A stretch of DNA of 64,000 nt from Symbiodinium natans (GCA_905221605.1 CAJNDS010000134.1:90001-154000), one strand, 5' to 3'. Counted from the first letter of the stretch, positions 19,286 to 30,295 are shown. Made by a program: numbers and translations. The notes: generated by a model from the sequence alone, not told the origin.

Positions 19286-20106
19286 CAGTGACAGGGATCA
19301 AAGACAGAGGAGTTGGGGAGGGAAGTCGCAGCCGTGCTAAGCTTGAGCTGCGTACGTCCAGGTTTTGATTTCCTGCAGCCCGGTCATCCCCGGAATTCCT
19401 TTGTCCCGGTAAACTCTCAATTCTAAACTCTAAACCCTAAACCCCCAAACCCGTTGTAGGTGGGGGGGGCGGGGGGTGGCGTGTCTTCTCGAGAGAAGGA
19501 GTATGGGGAAAGAATCGCACTCTTTGGCCGCCCCCCCATGATCCCTAATGCCACCATCCGGAACCTTCGGCCCTGGCAGCCAGGGGTTTAGGGTTTAGGG
19601 TCGAGGGTTTAGGGTTTAGGGTTTAGGGTCTAGGCTTCCAGCACACCCGAAATCCCCCAAACCCTGCTCCTTGCTGGACAGGCCTCGATGACGGCCCAAC
19701 TCTCAGTGCAACATGTTCCGTCCACGCAACTTGTGCGGTAGTTTTGGGATGTTGACACACCCTTTTGCAAAGTCCAGTGGTTTGCAAGACATGTTTCGGA
19801 AACCCTAAACCCTAAACCCTAAGGGGATTTCAGGGGCAGGGTCGAGGGTCGGATGTTCAGGACAGGGCCCCAACCTAACTTTTTGTTTAGGGTTTAGGGT
19901 TTAGGGTTTAGGGTTTTAGGGGTGGCCCCCTGATGGTCATGGAGTAAAACTCTAAACCCTACCCCAGGTTAGGTTTTTAAGAGTTTGATGGCGAAACGTG
20001 GGTCCATAACTCGGGTAGCATGCCGCCTGCACTGTTTAGGGATCGTTTCTGACTGACCCTCTCTTTCCCTCTCTGTGGGCTTAGGGTTTAGGGTTTAGGG
20101 TCTGAT

Positions 20107-20217
20107 TGACCCTCTCTCTCTCTTTCCCTCTCCCTCTCCCTCTCCCTCTCCCTCTCCCTCTCCCTCTCGCTCTCGCTCTCGCTCTCGCTCTCGCTCTCGC
20201 TCTCGCTCTCGCTCTCG

Positions 20218-20256
<39 letters not shown>

Positions 20257-20274
20257 TCTCTCTCTCTCTGGGCC
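20107..20274 (+). repeat. CT-rich microsatellite (CTCCCT/CTCGCT/CTCT), unit 2
   Basis: Three blocks in order: CTCCCT, then CTCGCT, then pure CT. The unit 3 counterpart at 38701-38945 has the same end blocks with an extra CTCCGT-rich middle, so the tract has been rearranged since the duplication. Confidence 0.9.
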
Positions 20275-20520
20275 GTGATGCCGAGGGCACCCGCGGCAGA
20301 ATTCCTTGATTGGAGCGTGTGCGCTGCCCGGATTCTTCGATAAAAGCAGGTTGGGTTGATTCGTAGGGTTTACGGTTTAGGGTTTAAGGTTTAGGGTTTA
20401 GGGTTTCAATGTGCGGGCTGGTGTCTGGGGCTCCATCAACCTGTACCTTAAGGGGCGGAGTTGTTTGAGCGTGGTGCCTTTTACTGGCACGACTTTCTTC
20501 CCCCGCTCCCGAAAAGCTAT

Positions 20521-20960
20521 ACCCCTAAACCCTAAACCCCTAAACCCCTAAACCCCTAAACCCCTAAACCCCTAAAACCCTAAACCCCTAAACCCCTAAA
20601 CCCCTAAACCCCTAAACCCTAAACCCTAAACCCCTAAACCCCTAACCCCTAAAAACCCTAAACCCTAAACCCCTAAACCCCTAAACCCCTAAACCCCTAA
20701 ACCCCTAAACCCCTAACCCCTAAACCCCTAAACCCCTAACCCTAAGCCCCTAAGCCCCTAAGCCCTAAACCCCTAAAACCCCTAAACCCCTAAACCCCTA
20801 AACCCCTAAACCCCTAAACCCCTAAACCCCCTAAACCCTAAACCCCTAAACCCCTAAACCCCTAAACCCCTAAACCCCTAAACCCCTAAACCCCTAAACC
20901 CCTAACCCCTAAACCCCTAAACCCCTAAACCCTGAACCCTTAACCCTAGACCCTAAACCC
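20521..20960 (-). repeat. CCCCTAAA octamer array, unit 2
   Basis: An 8-bp variant of the telomere-type repeat, amplified to over 400 bp and interrupted by a few heptamers. The homologous place in unit 3 (39221-39545) has a cleaner octamer array. Confidence 0.92.
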
Positions 20961-21019
20961 CTAACCCCTAGACCCTAAACCTTAAAACCCTCAACCCTAA
21001 GGCGCTCAGATTCTCCTGG

Positions 21020-21052
21020 CAGTGCCAAGAGTCCTTCGCAAACGCGACGAGG
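21020..21052 (+). pseudogene. Possible ribbon-tail relic, unit 2 spacer
   Basis: CAGTGCCAAGAGTCCTTCGC then AAACGCGACGAGG; encodes RKRDE in one frame. It aligns by eye with 6680-6718. No Cys pair remains in that frame. Confidence 0.25.
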
Positions 21053-21056
21053 ACGT

Positions 21057-21135
21057 GCTGGTGGGGGTGGGGGTGGTGGTGGTGGTGGTGGTGGTGGTGG
21101 TGGTGGTGGTGGTGGTGGTGGTGGTGGTGGTGGTG
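21057..21135 (+). repeat. GGT microsatellite, unit 2
   Basis: GGGGGTGGGGGT followed by more than twenty GGT triplets. The unit 3 site (39697-39722) has only a few, so the tract changed after duplication. Confidence 0.9.
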
Positions 21136-23245
21136 CCCAATGTGCCTCAAGGTTTAGGGTTTAGGGTTAAGGGTTTAGGGTTAAGGGTCAAGGGTTGAGG
21201 GTTTAGGTCTATTCGGGCGAGCAGCCCCTAGACCGCAGTGTCGGAACCCTTCTGCGTCTCTGTTCTTCCCATGTGTCACTCATCCGACTGTGAATGGAGA
21301 GAGAGAGATGGACGGAGAGCCAGATAGAAGCAAGGGCCTTCCCGCGCAAATCCCATAAGTGGCCCCGCGCAGGTTCCTACGTCTTCTGGAGGATGACATC
21401 ACTTGCATGGTCCCGTTTGCTGGGTCGGGGTCCTGCAGCAGAGGCAGTGCAGGTTTGAAATTCAGGTTGGAGGATGGCGGTCGAAGAGATCAATTGTCTA
21501 AGATGGCAGATGTTGACTAGATCGAGGTGCCCGCTGTGAGGATATGAAGAAAGTTCTGTGTCCGTGTTCCACTGGAGGCGGTGTCTCGAATTAGGCGCAA
21601 CATTTTCATCGAACACTAGAGAAGTTAGCAGGCACGCAGCACCTCTTCGACACAAAACGAAAAAGTTCCAACTCACATCCCAACAACATGCAGTTTTTTG
21701 AGTCTAGAGTAGAAAGCCAGGGAGAACAAAGAGTCCTAGTCCTTCAAGGGTGTTCACCAGATAGGTCCCTCCTTCCAGGGATTCAGGCAGTCCGTACTTG
21801 TCAAAGGCTTTAGAAGTTGAGATGACTAAACCCTTCCCCTAATATTAAACCCCCCTACCCCCTAATATTAAAACCCCCTCCTTATAGTTCTATTACAGTA
21901 ATAGGGGGTGATTACACCCTACGCCCTTCACCCTAAACCCTAAAACCCTAGACCCTAAATACAGCATACCTAGAAGGCCAACGCACCACAAGAGCCCCAC
22001 ATCGGCGGTGATTAGGGTTTCGGGCTTAGGATTTTGGATTGGGGGTTTAGGGTTTAAGCAGAATTTGGCTTTACACAAGTTTTAGTCGGCATGTTTCTCG
22101 GTGATGTCCTTGGTCTCAGCGTCTAAGGGTAGTGACACGGTCCCTTACTATGGTCAACCCTAAACCCCAAACCCCAAACCCCAAACCCTAAACCCTAAAC
22201 CCTAAACCCTAAACCCTAAACCCTGAAGTATCGGCCCGCGGGTTCTGGAGGGTATATAAGGGGTATATAAGGGTTCCCTTATTAAGCCTAAGCCCTAAGC
22301 AACCGTAAACCCCACTTGAGGGCCCATAGTTTAAGGGACCATGCTGCCCCCGAAGGTATAAGAGGAGTATAGGTAAGCAGGGTTCATCTTCCTTGCATCC
22401 ACAAAAGGACACCCCAAACACACACTCACCAATATTAAGCAGGACCCACAAAAAGTTCTGGCTGCAGCATATCCACAACTGTAGCATCAAAATAGACCAC
22501 ACTCAAAAAAACACTAAAATCACATTACAAACGCTTTAATCGATTGTAACCCACAAGCCGTCGTTGAAGCATACTATCCTAAAAACATCTGTTTTTTGTT
22601 CACTATGCATAGCCTTACATACACTCACCAAGCACAGCAATAGTAACCCTGCTTCATATGTCAGTGTCCTTATCTACTATTTGCTTCAGAACCCCAAAAG
22701 AATAGCACATGATAATCCCTATATTGCCCTTAAGAAGGGTTTAGGGTTTAGGGTTTAGGGCTTAGGGTTTAGGGTTTAGGGTTTAGGGGGAAGGTTTTTT
22801 TTTGTTTTCTCATTTTTTGGGCGTTCTTAAGCAACTAGTAGTAGTGGTTGGGGCCCTGTCTTCGGTCTGGGTTTAGGGTTTAGGGTTCAGGGTTTAGGGT
22901 TTGGGGTTTAGGGTTTAGGGTTTGGGGTTTAGGGTTTAGGGAGAGCCCCGAATCCGGAAGTCCCCCAGCCCTGCTCCCTCATGCCCAAGGTCGCCGGTCC
23001 CAGTTTTTGCCCGGGCCTAGACAGGCGAGTGTCCTTCCGATGAGGGGTTAGGTTTTAGGGTTTAGGGTTTTAGGGTTTAGGGTTTCGGGTTTAGGGTTTA
23101 GGGTTTACGGTTTTGGGCGCGCATGTCTCGACATGCCGCCTTCATGCACTGGTGAGGGGCTGCAGCCGCAAACTAATCCCTTCTGATTGATGTGCGCCAC
23201 GGAGATCTCTGAAGGGATGATTCTCATGTTTGCGACATCCTAAAC

Positions 23246-23418
23246 CCTAAACCCTAAACCCTAAACCCTAAACCCTAAACCCTAAACCCTAAACCCTAAA
23301 CCCTAAACCCTAAACCCTAAACCCTAAACCCTAACCCCTAACCCCTAACCCCTAACCCCTAACCCCTAACCCCTAGCCCCTAACCCCTAACCCCTAACCC
23401 CTAACCCCTAACCCCTAA
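23246..23418 (-). repeat. CCCTAAA array passing into CCCCTAA array
   Basis: The first part is CCCTAAA. From about 23333 the unit switches to the seven-base CCCCTAA form. The unit 3 counterpart (42057-42153) lacks the second form almost entirely. Confidence 0.9.
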
Positions 23419-23488
23419 CGTTGAATTTTGTGTGAGCGTCAAGGCAGTGGGCTTCGATATGCATTGTTTGTGGTACGTGGTCCCCCCA

Positions 23489-23535
23489 CCTTTTCGATTC
23501 ATTTTGCATATACAAGCCTTCACGCAGGCAGAAAA
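23489..23535 (+). promoter_or_regulatory. Conserved spacer block 1, unit 2
   Basis: CCTTTTCGATTCATTTTGCA followed by TATACAAGCCTTCACGCAGG and an A run. Shared with all four spacers; role unknown. Confidence 0.35.
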
Positions 23536-24384
23536 AAACGGGGGCTTCTGCCGGCACCTCGCATCTAGCCCTAAACCCTAAACCCTAAACCCTAAACCCT
23601 AAACCCTAAACCCCTAGACTCCCGGACACCAAAAGCCCCAAACCAAACCTACCTGTTCTCAAAGGCTGAAGTCAGGATGCTTCACTCTGGAAAGCAACTG
23701 TTCCCTTCTAAGTGAATCTTCTCAGCGCTTCTGGGTTCTAGGGTTTAGGGTTTAGGGTTTAGGGTTCAGGGTTCAGGGTTTAGGGTTTAGGGTTTAGGGT
23801 TTAGAGAGGTTTCCCCAAGATTTGTGGTCTTAGGCTCGAGAAGAGAAGCCTAGACCTGACGTCCTACCTTCAGCCGAACACCTAAAGCAGCGAAGCCCTC
23901 GCAAAGCCTAGGGGAAGTAAAGACCTGTTAGTTATTCAAACTTCCCACCAGGGGACCTGAGCCACACCTTTCAAAAGAAAGCGTGAGCCCACGCACGTTT
24001 AACATGCAAATCCTCCCCCCCCCCCCCCCCCCCTCTCCCCAGACACCCCAAGGTCCCTGGTCCCCTTGTCCTCCTTTTGAATGATGCGCAATCAGCGAGC
24101 CCAACGGAGATATGGGGTTGACGATACCAGGGGTACCCCTTCTATACCCCTAAATAGCTGCTGTAGTCAAGCCTGCGCTCAGGCGAGAGTGTGATTGGAC
24201 CCAGAACGAAAGCCTGGGAGCTAGTCGAGAGCACTAGTATTGAAGAATTCGATTGAGGATGGAGCTGCAGCTTGAAAACCTTTAGCTGACGGTTTTGGAA
24301 GTGGTTAGCTTTAGGGTTTAGGGTTTAGGGTTTAGGGTTTAGGGCTCTGTTCCCAGCAAATCCATGATACAGTGCCTGCTGCCA

Positions 24385-24450
24385 CTGGTAAGCGTTTTGG
24401 CCCAAACGCGAGTCGTACGACCTTGCCGTGTGGAGGACTGCGCTGCTCAA
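24385..24450 (+). promoter_or_regulatory. Conserved spacer block 2, unit 2
   Basis: GGTAAGCGTTTTGGCCCAAA followed by CGCGAGTCGTACGACC. It contains the inverted pair GCGTTT/AAACGC around TGGCCC and the palindrome GTCGTACGAC. Confidence 0.35.
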
Positions 24451-25029
24451 TCTTAGAAGAGTCGGATCCAGAGTAGGCACTTGTTCCGGTTTTGGGGCTT
24501 ATGCTGTTCATATTCACTACAACAATCTGCAATTTGTGTATATGATCTTGCTGTTTTGGTGGTTGTGACCATGGATGTTTTGATGTTCAATTGCTTTCAG
24601 GCTCCCTTCTAAGCCCCTTTAAAGGGTTTAGTGTTTAGGGTTTAGGGTATAGGGTTTAGGGTTTAGGGTTCTCAATTACTCTTGGGTCTAGTTCAAGCTC
24701 GGAGCCAGAGCAATCAAGCGCACAGCACAGGCGGCATAGGTTGTGAGTTGTTTTCTTGTCAGGGGATGTTCGGGGCTTTTGGGGCTGGAGTTAAGGGTTT
24801 AGGGTTGAGGGTTTAGGGTTGAGGGTTTAGGGTTTAGGGTTGAGGGTTTAGGGTTTAGGGGTTAGGGTTTAGGGTTTAGGGTTGAACCTCCTGGACCCCC
24901 AACGTGGTAAAATAGGGTCGAGGCTTAGGCTTCGGATACGGTTTTCACACGCGGGTGCTTCTGTAAACACTAGACCCTAAACCCTAAACCCTCTCTATCC
25001 TTATAGATTTATTAAACCTTATTAACTTT

Positions 25030-26515
25030 TTGGTGCGTTTACCCCCCGTTGTTGAGCACTTTTTGGTGCAATCGGCACCGTTCTTGAGCACTTTTTGGTG
25101 CGTCGGCACCGTTCTTGAACACTCTTTGGTGCGTCGGCACCGTTCTTGAGCTCTTTTTGGTGCAATCGGCACCGTTCTTGAGCACTTTTTAGTGCGTCGA
25201 CACCGTTCTTGAGCACTTTTTGGGTTCGTCGGCACCGTTCTTGAGCACTTTTTGGTGCGTCGGCACCGTTCTTGAGCATTTTTTGGTGCGTCGGCACCGT
25301 TCTTGAACACTCTTTGGTGCGTCGGCACCGTTCTTGAGCACTATTTGGTGCAATCGGCACCGTTCTTGAGCACTTTTTAGTGCGTCGACACCGTTCTTGA
25401 GCACTTTGAGGTGCGTCGGCACCGTTCTTGAGCACTTCTTGGTGCATTTGGCACCGTTCTTGAGCACTTTTGGTGCAATCAGCACCGTTCTTGAGCACTT
25501 TTTGGGTTCGGCACCGTTCTTGAGCACTTTTGGTGCAATCAGCACCGTTCTTGAGCACTTTTTGGGTTCGTCGGCACTGTTCTTGAGCACTTTTTGGGTT
25601 CGGCACCGTTCTTGAGCACTTTTTGGTGGGCACCGTTCTTGAGCACGTTTTAGTGCGTCGACACCGTTCTTGAGCACTTTTTGGGTTCGTCGGCACCGTT
25701 CTTGAGCACTTTTTGGTGCAATCGGCACCGTTCTTGAGCACTTTTTAGTGCGTCGACACCGTTCTTGAGCACTTTGAGGTGCGTCGGCACCGTTCTTGAG
25801 CACTTCTTGGTGCATTTGGCACCGTTCTTGAGCACTTTTGGTGCAATCAGCACCGTTCTTGAGCACTTTTTGGTGCAATCGGCACCGTTCTTGAGCACTT
25901 TTTGGTGCGTCGGCACCGTTGTTGAGCACTTAGTGGTGCGTCGGCACCGTTCTTGAGCACTTTTTGGTGCGTCGGCACCGTTCTTGAACACTTTTTGGTG
26001 CGTCGGCACCGTTCTTGAGCACTTTTTGGTGGGCACCGTTCTTGAGCACGTTTTAGTGCGTCGACACCGTTCTTGAGCACTTTTAGGTGCGTTGGCACCG
26101 TTCTTGAGCACCTTTTGGTGCGTCGGCACCGTTCTTGAGCACCTTTTGGTGCGTCGGCACCGTTCTTGAGCACTTTGTGGTGCGTCGGCACCGTTCTTGA
26201 GCACTTTTGGTGCGTCGGCACCGTTCTAGAGCACTTTTAGGTGCGTCGGCACCGTTCTTGAGCACTTTTGGTGCAATCAGCACCGTTCTTGAGCACTTTT
26301 TGGGTTCGTTGGCACCGTTCTTGAGCACTTTTTGGTGCGTCGGCACCGTTCTTGAGCACCTTTTGGTGCGTCGGCACCGTTCTTGAGCACTTTTTGGTGC
26401 GTCGGCACCGTTCTTGAGCACCTTTTGATGCGTCGGCACCGTTCTTGAGCACTTTTTGGTGCGTCGGCACCGTTCTTGAGCACTTTTTGGTGCGTCGGCA
26501 CCGTTGTTGAGTGAA
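25030..26515. repeat. 31-bp minisatellite (about 1.5 kb), unit 2 only
   Basis: Nearly fifty tandem copies of a unit of about 31 bp made of GGTGC, a variable spacer, GCACCGTTCTTGAGCACTTT and TT. GGTGC and GCACC can pair as a hairpin in most copies. The spacer between them varies (GTCG, AATCG, ATTTG, GG). A composite block of several variants is repeated 368 bp apart (25376 and 25744). The unit 3 spacer has nothing like it. The minus strand is open in more than one frame because the period is not a multiple of three; I do not regard this as coding. Confidence 0.93.
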
Positions 26516-26941
26516 GTTTATAAAGCAAAAAATGGGATTCTTTGGGTGGGTGGGTTTGTTCCTAAGCCTGGAACCCCCTAGTGACTATGAATGCTAGAAC
26601 AGTGACCCTCTAAGCCCGAAACCCTAAACCCGAAACCCTAAACCCTAAACCCTAAATCCTAAACCCTAATGCCTAAACCCTAAACCCCAAACCCCAAAAC
26701 CCAAACCCCAAACCCCAAACCCTAAACCCTAAACCCCAAACCCCAAATCCGAAACCCTAAACCCTAATCCCTAAGCCTAAACCCTAAACCCTAAAACCTA
26801 AACCCTAAACCCTAAACCCTAAACCCCAAACCCTAAACCCCAAACCCTAAACCCCAAACCCAAAACCCTAAACCCTAAACCCGGTGAAAGTTTTCGCGTT
26901 CTCCACCGTCAGAGTTCCAGGACTGCTCTTCGCCCATCGAG

Positions 26942-26966
26942 ATGGCCTCCATGGCCCGGAGCCCAG
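26942..26966 (+). other. Candidate start exon block, unit 2
   Basis: ATGGCCTCCATGGCCCGGAG then CCCAG|GTAGGG; reads MASMARSP in phase 1. The upstream frame is open (FQDCSSPIE). It is better conserved among units than most of the spacer. Confidence 0.2.
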
Positions 26967-26969
26967 GTA

Positions 26970-27181
26970 GGGTTTAGGGTTTAGGGTTTAGGGTTTAGGG
27001 TTTAGGGTTTAGGGTTTAGGGTTTAGGGTTTAGGGTTTAGGGTTTAGGGTTTAGGGTTTAGGGTTTATGGTTTAGGTTTAGGGTTTAGGGTTTAGGGTTT
27101 AGGGTTTAGGGTTTAGGGTTTAGGGTTTAGGGTTTAGGGTTTAGGGTTTAGGGTTTAGGGTTCAGGGTTTAGGGTTTAGGG
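26970..27181 (+). repeat. TTTAGGG telomere-type array, unit 2
   Basis: About thirty near-perfect heptamers. The unit 3 counterpart (44098-44175) has roughly a third of that length. Confidence 0.93.
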
Positions 27182-27675
27182 GTAGAGGCTTTCCGAGGTT
27201 CATTCAGGGGCCAACCTAGGACCCAGGGTTTCGGGTTTAGGGTTTCGGGTTTAGGGTTTCGGGTTTCGGGTTTAGGGTTTGGGGTGCTTTGGGGGTGTGG
27301 GGGCCAGAAAAAGGCTCAAGATTCGAACGGCGCCAAGAGCCTCTGACTCACAGGGACATGATTCTGCTAGCTGCTAGCAGGTACTATAGGGGTCGGAATA
27401 AGTACTACCAATGTTCCCTTATGGTCCCTATATTTTTATACGAAATTAACCCCCAAAGCCCTGTCCTAATGATCAAGGCTCCCACAATAGTCATCTGCGC
27501 TTGCTGCACCCACATCAAGACGGCGTTTTTAGGAGCATGCGCCTCGCACCCTCCAAAGATCTTGATTCCACGCAGGAGAGCCGGAACCCTGCTTTAGGGT
27601 TTAGGGTTTGGGGTTTCGGGGTTTCGTGTTTAGGGGTTTGGGGTTTAGGGTTTGGGGTTTAGGGGCACATCCAAG

Positions 27676-27762
27676 GACATGTTCACCAGCTTGGACGCAG
27701 ATGGTAGCGGCAGCATCTCCCGCGACGAGTTTGCGAAGCTGATGCAGCAGATGCAGGGTCAG
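27676..27762 (+). CDS. EF-hand exon F, unit 2
   Basis: 29 codons in phase 0, loop DADGSGSISRDE, entering residues DMFTSL. The donor is GGTCAG|GAGC, a GA donor; unit 1 uses GC and unit 4 GT at the homologous border. Confidence 0.83.
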
Positions 27763-28239
27763 GAGCTGCGTTTCGGGTCCTTCGGGTGTCAGGGTTTAGG
27801 GTTTCAGGGGCTTCAGGGACACAAGTTGGGGTCCTTGCGCAGCACGTGCAACTTTACACATTCATCACCCGAGTTAGAGATCAGCAGGTGTCCATAGGCT
27901 GCGGCTGGGTTTTTTTGTAAACTCCCAGATGACTACTGTAGGAGCCTTAATAATTTCAACAGGGTTTTGGGGGGTAGTACAGTATATTTATACAGGGACA
28001 ATATAAGGGAATATGAATAGTGCTTAAGGGTTCGGGTTGTTGGGAGTTGTGGCTTCAAGGACAGTCGAGCCCCGACATGGTCGTAGCTGTGAAGCTTGGA
28101 GTTTCAGGAGCTGTTGTGAAGCTCTAGGTACAGCCAAGCCTTGCGGGAAGGAACTCCCCTACAAATAGGGTTTAGGGTTTAGGGTTCAGGGTTTAGGGTT
28201 CAGGGTTCAGGGTTTAGGCTTTGGCTGCCTCTGGAGCAG

Positions 28240-28320
28240 AACACCACCTGCCCGTCTTGCGGCAACGTGTACATGGACGACTCGCTGTTCTGCCGGAAGT
28301 GCGGCCAGAAGCGCGACCAG
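28240..28320 (+). CDS. Ribbon-2 exon, unit 2
   Basis: 27 codons in phase 0 (NTTCPSCGNVYMDDSLFCRK, CGQKRDQ), GAGCAG|AAC to CAG|GC. Ser replaces Ala inside the first Cys pair. A CCCTAAA array starts 11 nt after the donor. Confidence 0.8.
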
Positions 28321-28330
28321 GCGCGGTCCC

Positions 28331-28585
28331 TACACCCTAAACCCTAAACCCTAAACCCTAAACCCTAAACCCTAAAACCCTAAAACCCTAAACCCTAAAC
28401 CCTAAACAACCCAAAACAACCCTAAACCACCCTAAACCACCCTAAACCACCCTAAACCACCCAAAACCACCCTAAACCACCCTAAACCACCCTAAACCAC
28501 CCTAAACCCCCCTAAACCCCCCTAAACCCTAAACCCTAAACCCTAAACCCTAAACCCTAAACCCTAAAACCTAAACCGTAAACCC
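28331..28585 (-). repeat. CCCTAAA array with a CCACCCTAAA decamer block
   Basis: Between about 28404 and 28510 the repeat becomes a 10-mer (CCACCCTAAA), about ten copies. The unit 3 counterpart at 45545-45680 lacks it, so the decamer arose after the duplication. Confidence 0.9.
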
Positions 28586-28935
28586 TAAATGGACCGATGT
28601 GAAGCCTAAACCCTAAGCCCGAAAGAGGGGGGAGGTGGGGGAACCCATAAATCCTTAAAAGGTACCCCTTCTATACCCCTTATATAGCCCTTATGTGAAG
28701 CAGGGTTTATATGACTGTTCTTGGTGAGTGCATATATAAGGGTCCTTTTTAATATTGGTGAGTGTGATATATTGGGTGTCCTTCTGGGGATACAAGAAAT
28801 GCAAGCCCCTCTTCGATGTGGTGGCGGATCGGCTGCAGGCTTATAGGTGAGTTCAGGCTTAGGATTTCCTGGAAGAGTAGGGTTGTTCTGCACCCTAAAC
28901 CCTAAACCCTAAACCCTAAACCCTAAACCCTAAAT

Positions 28936-29798
28936 TCCCACCCGGCCTGCTTCGGCCGTACCCACCCTTTTCTAGGGTGCCTGGACCCAGAAGATATCCG
29001 GCAGTGATGAACACCTTGACTGGATAAACAATGGGTGGAGCCATTGGAGAATGGTCGAATAAAGAGCCCCTCGGGCTCGCCTTGCCATTAGGCCACCAGA
29101 GTGGCGCCCATATTTACACAGGGATCCTCCGATCCTCCTCTTGATGAGAAGACCCTAAAATTCAGGACCCGAGCCCTCAAAAGTCCACCACCCTGGAGCC
29201 CCTGGGCCCCCCTCTGGAGGCCCCCTGGACCCCGGCCCGAAAATCCTGAAATCTGGGGTCTGCCATGGGGGGGTACCCCTTCCGGAGCCAAAAACCGCCC
29301 AAAAAGGCATTTTTGGCCACCCACAACCCCCCCTGACCCCGGCCCCCCCTGGCCCCCCCTGGCCCCCCCTGGCCCCCCCTGGCCCCCCTGGCCCCCTGGC
29401 CCCCCCTGGCCCCCCCCCGGCCCCCTCCCCGCTTTGGGCCCCCCTAGCCCTCTGGCCCCCCCCCGGCCCCCTTTCCTGACCCCCCCCTCACCCCTCCTTG
29501 GCCACCAACCCCCCGCCCGCCCCCCCCCTCCTTTCTGTTCTCCCTCGCCCCGCACCTTCACCAGTGTGGGAAAGCAATGGTGGGAATTGAGGGCGACAGC
29601 CCTAAACCCTAAAAGGTAGTGGTTTGGGTGGTGGCCTGTGAAAGCTCACAGCGGGTGGGGAGAAAGAACCCAGCACCAATGAAATTGTTGGATTACATTG
29701 CAAACAGATGCCTTCGCGTGACATGCCGCCCCCCCACACCCCCTGGGTGTGTAGGGGCGCCATTTACACATGGTACTTACTGCCGCTGCGCGGCGAGA
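28936..29798. other. Unit 2-specific insertion with C-rich decamers
   Basis: Nearly 1 kb between two CCCTAAA arrays, absent from the homologous place in unit 3 (46018-46036). It contains GGCCCCCCCT decamers (29338-29412) and C-rich stretches up to 29545. Open frames across it reflect composition. Origin unknown. Confidence 0.6.
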
Positions 29799-29945
29799 CA
29801 CCCTAAACCCTAAACCCTAAACCCTAAACCCTAAACCCTAAACCCTAAACCCCTAAACCCTAAACCCTAAACCCTAAACCCTAAACCCTAAACCCTAAAC
29901 CCTAAACCCTAAACCCTAAACCCTAAACCCTAAACCCTAAACCCT
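29799..29945 (-). repeat. CCCTAAA telomere-type array, unit 2
   Basis: About twenty heptamers with one CCCCTAAA slip. It forms the right border of the unit 2-specific insertion. Confidence 0.92.
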
Positions 29946-30295
29946 GCCAGCTGAGCCAAATTTTCAGAGCAGGGGCTAAAGCATCAAGCTATGAGACAGC
30001 AATTGGGGGCACCCCTCCCAGGCTCTGGGCCTTTGGGGTGAGGGATGATGGGGTAAGCTGTTGAGTTGAATGTGACTTGGGATTCTGAATCATGTGTTCG
30101 GGGCATAGGCCGCGGAGCTTGGGGGCTTAAGATTTTATGGATTTAGAGCTCCGAATTTTGGGTTTAGTGGCTTGCTTGGACATTTTGTGTGTTTGGCCAC
30201 CTCTTATACAGCCCGTCCGTTTTGTTGCTGCAGTTCCTGAATGAAGGGTTTGGGCTTGGGGATCGGGGGTGTGCAAAAGACATCGTACTTTCGAG

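Larger units (their letters stand above)
18761..27675 (+). other. Spacer of unit 2 between ribbon 1 and EF-F
   Basis: About 9 kb without cassette exons. Landmarks are a family 2 TIR element (19174), CT-rich tract (20107), octamer CCCCTAAA array (20521), GGT tract (21057), dispersed repeats with GGTGAGTG and TATACCCCTT motifs (22240-22740), CCCCTAA heptamers (23333), poly-C (24008), conserved blocks at 23489, 24385 and 26942, the 31-bp minisatellite (25030) and a long TTTAGGG array (26970). Minus-strand open frames near 21377-21676 have no recognisable domain. Confidence 0.55.

Noticed and set aside
25030-26515. CRISPR-like array
   Set aside because: Repeats are contiguous with no unique spacers, no cas genes are present, and the context is eukaryotic.
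25022-26528. Overlapping minus-strand open frames with KNGADAPKSAQERCRR-like repeats
   Set aside because: They arise from the 31-bp minisatellite, whose period makes the same 31-residue pattern appear in every frame. Indels between copies switch frames freely, which argues against selection on a protein.
29101-29619. Pro-rich ORFs across the C-rich insertion, both strands
   Set aside because: They are composition-driven from GGCCCCCCCT repeats, unit-specific, and lack exon-like borders.
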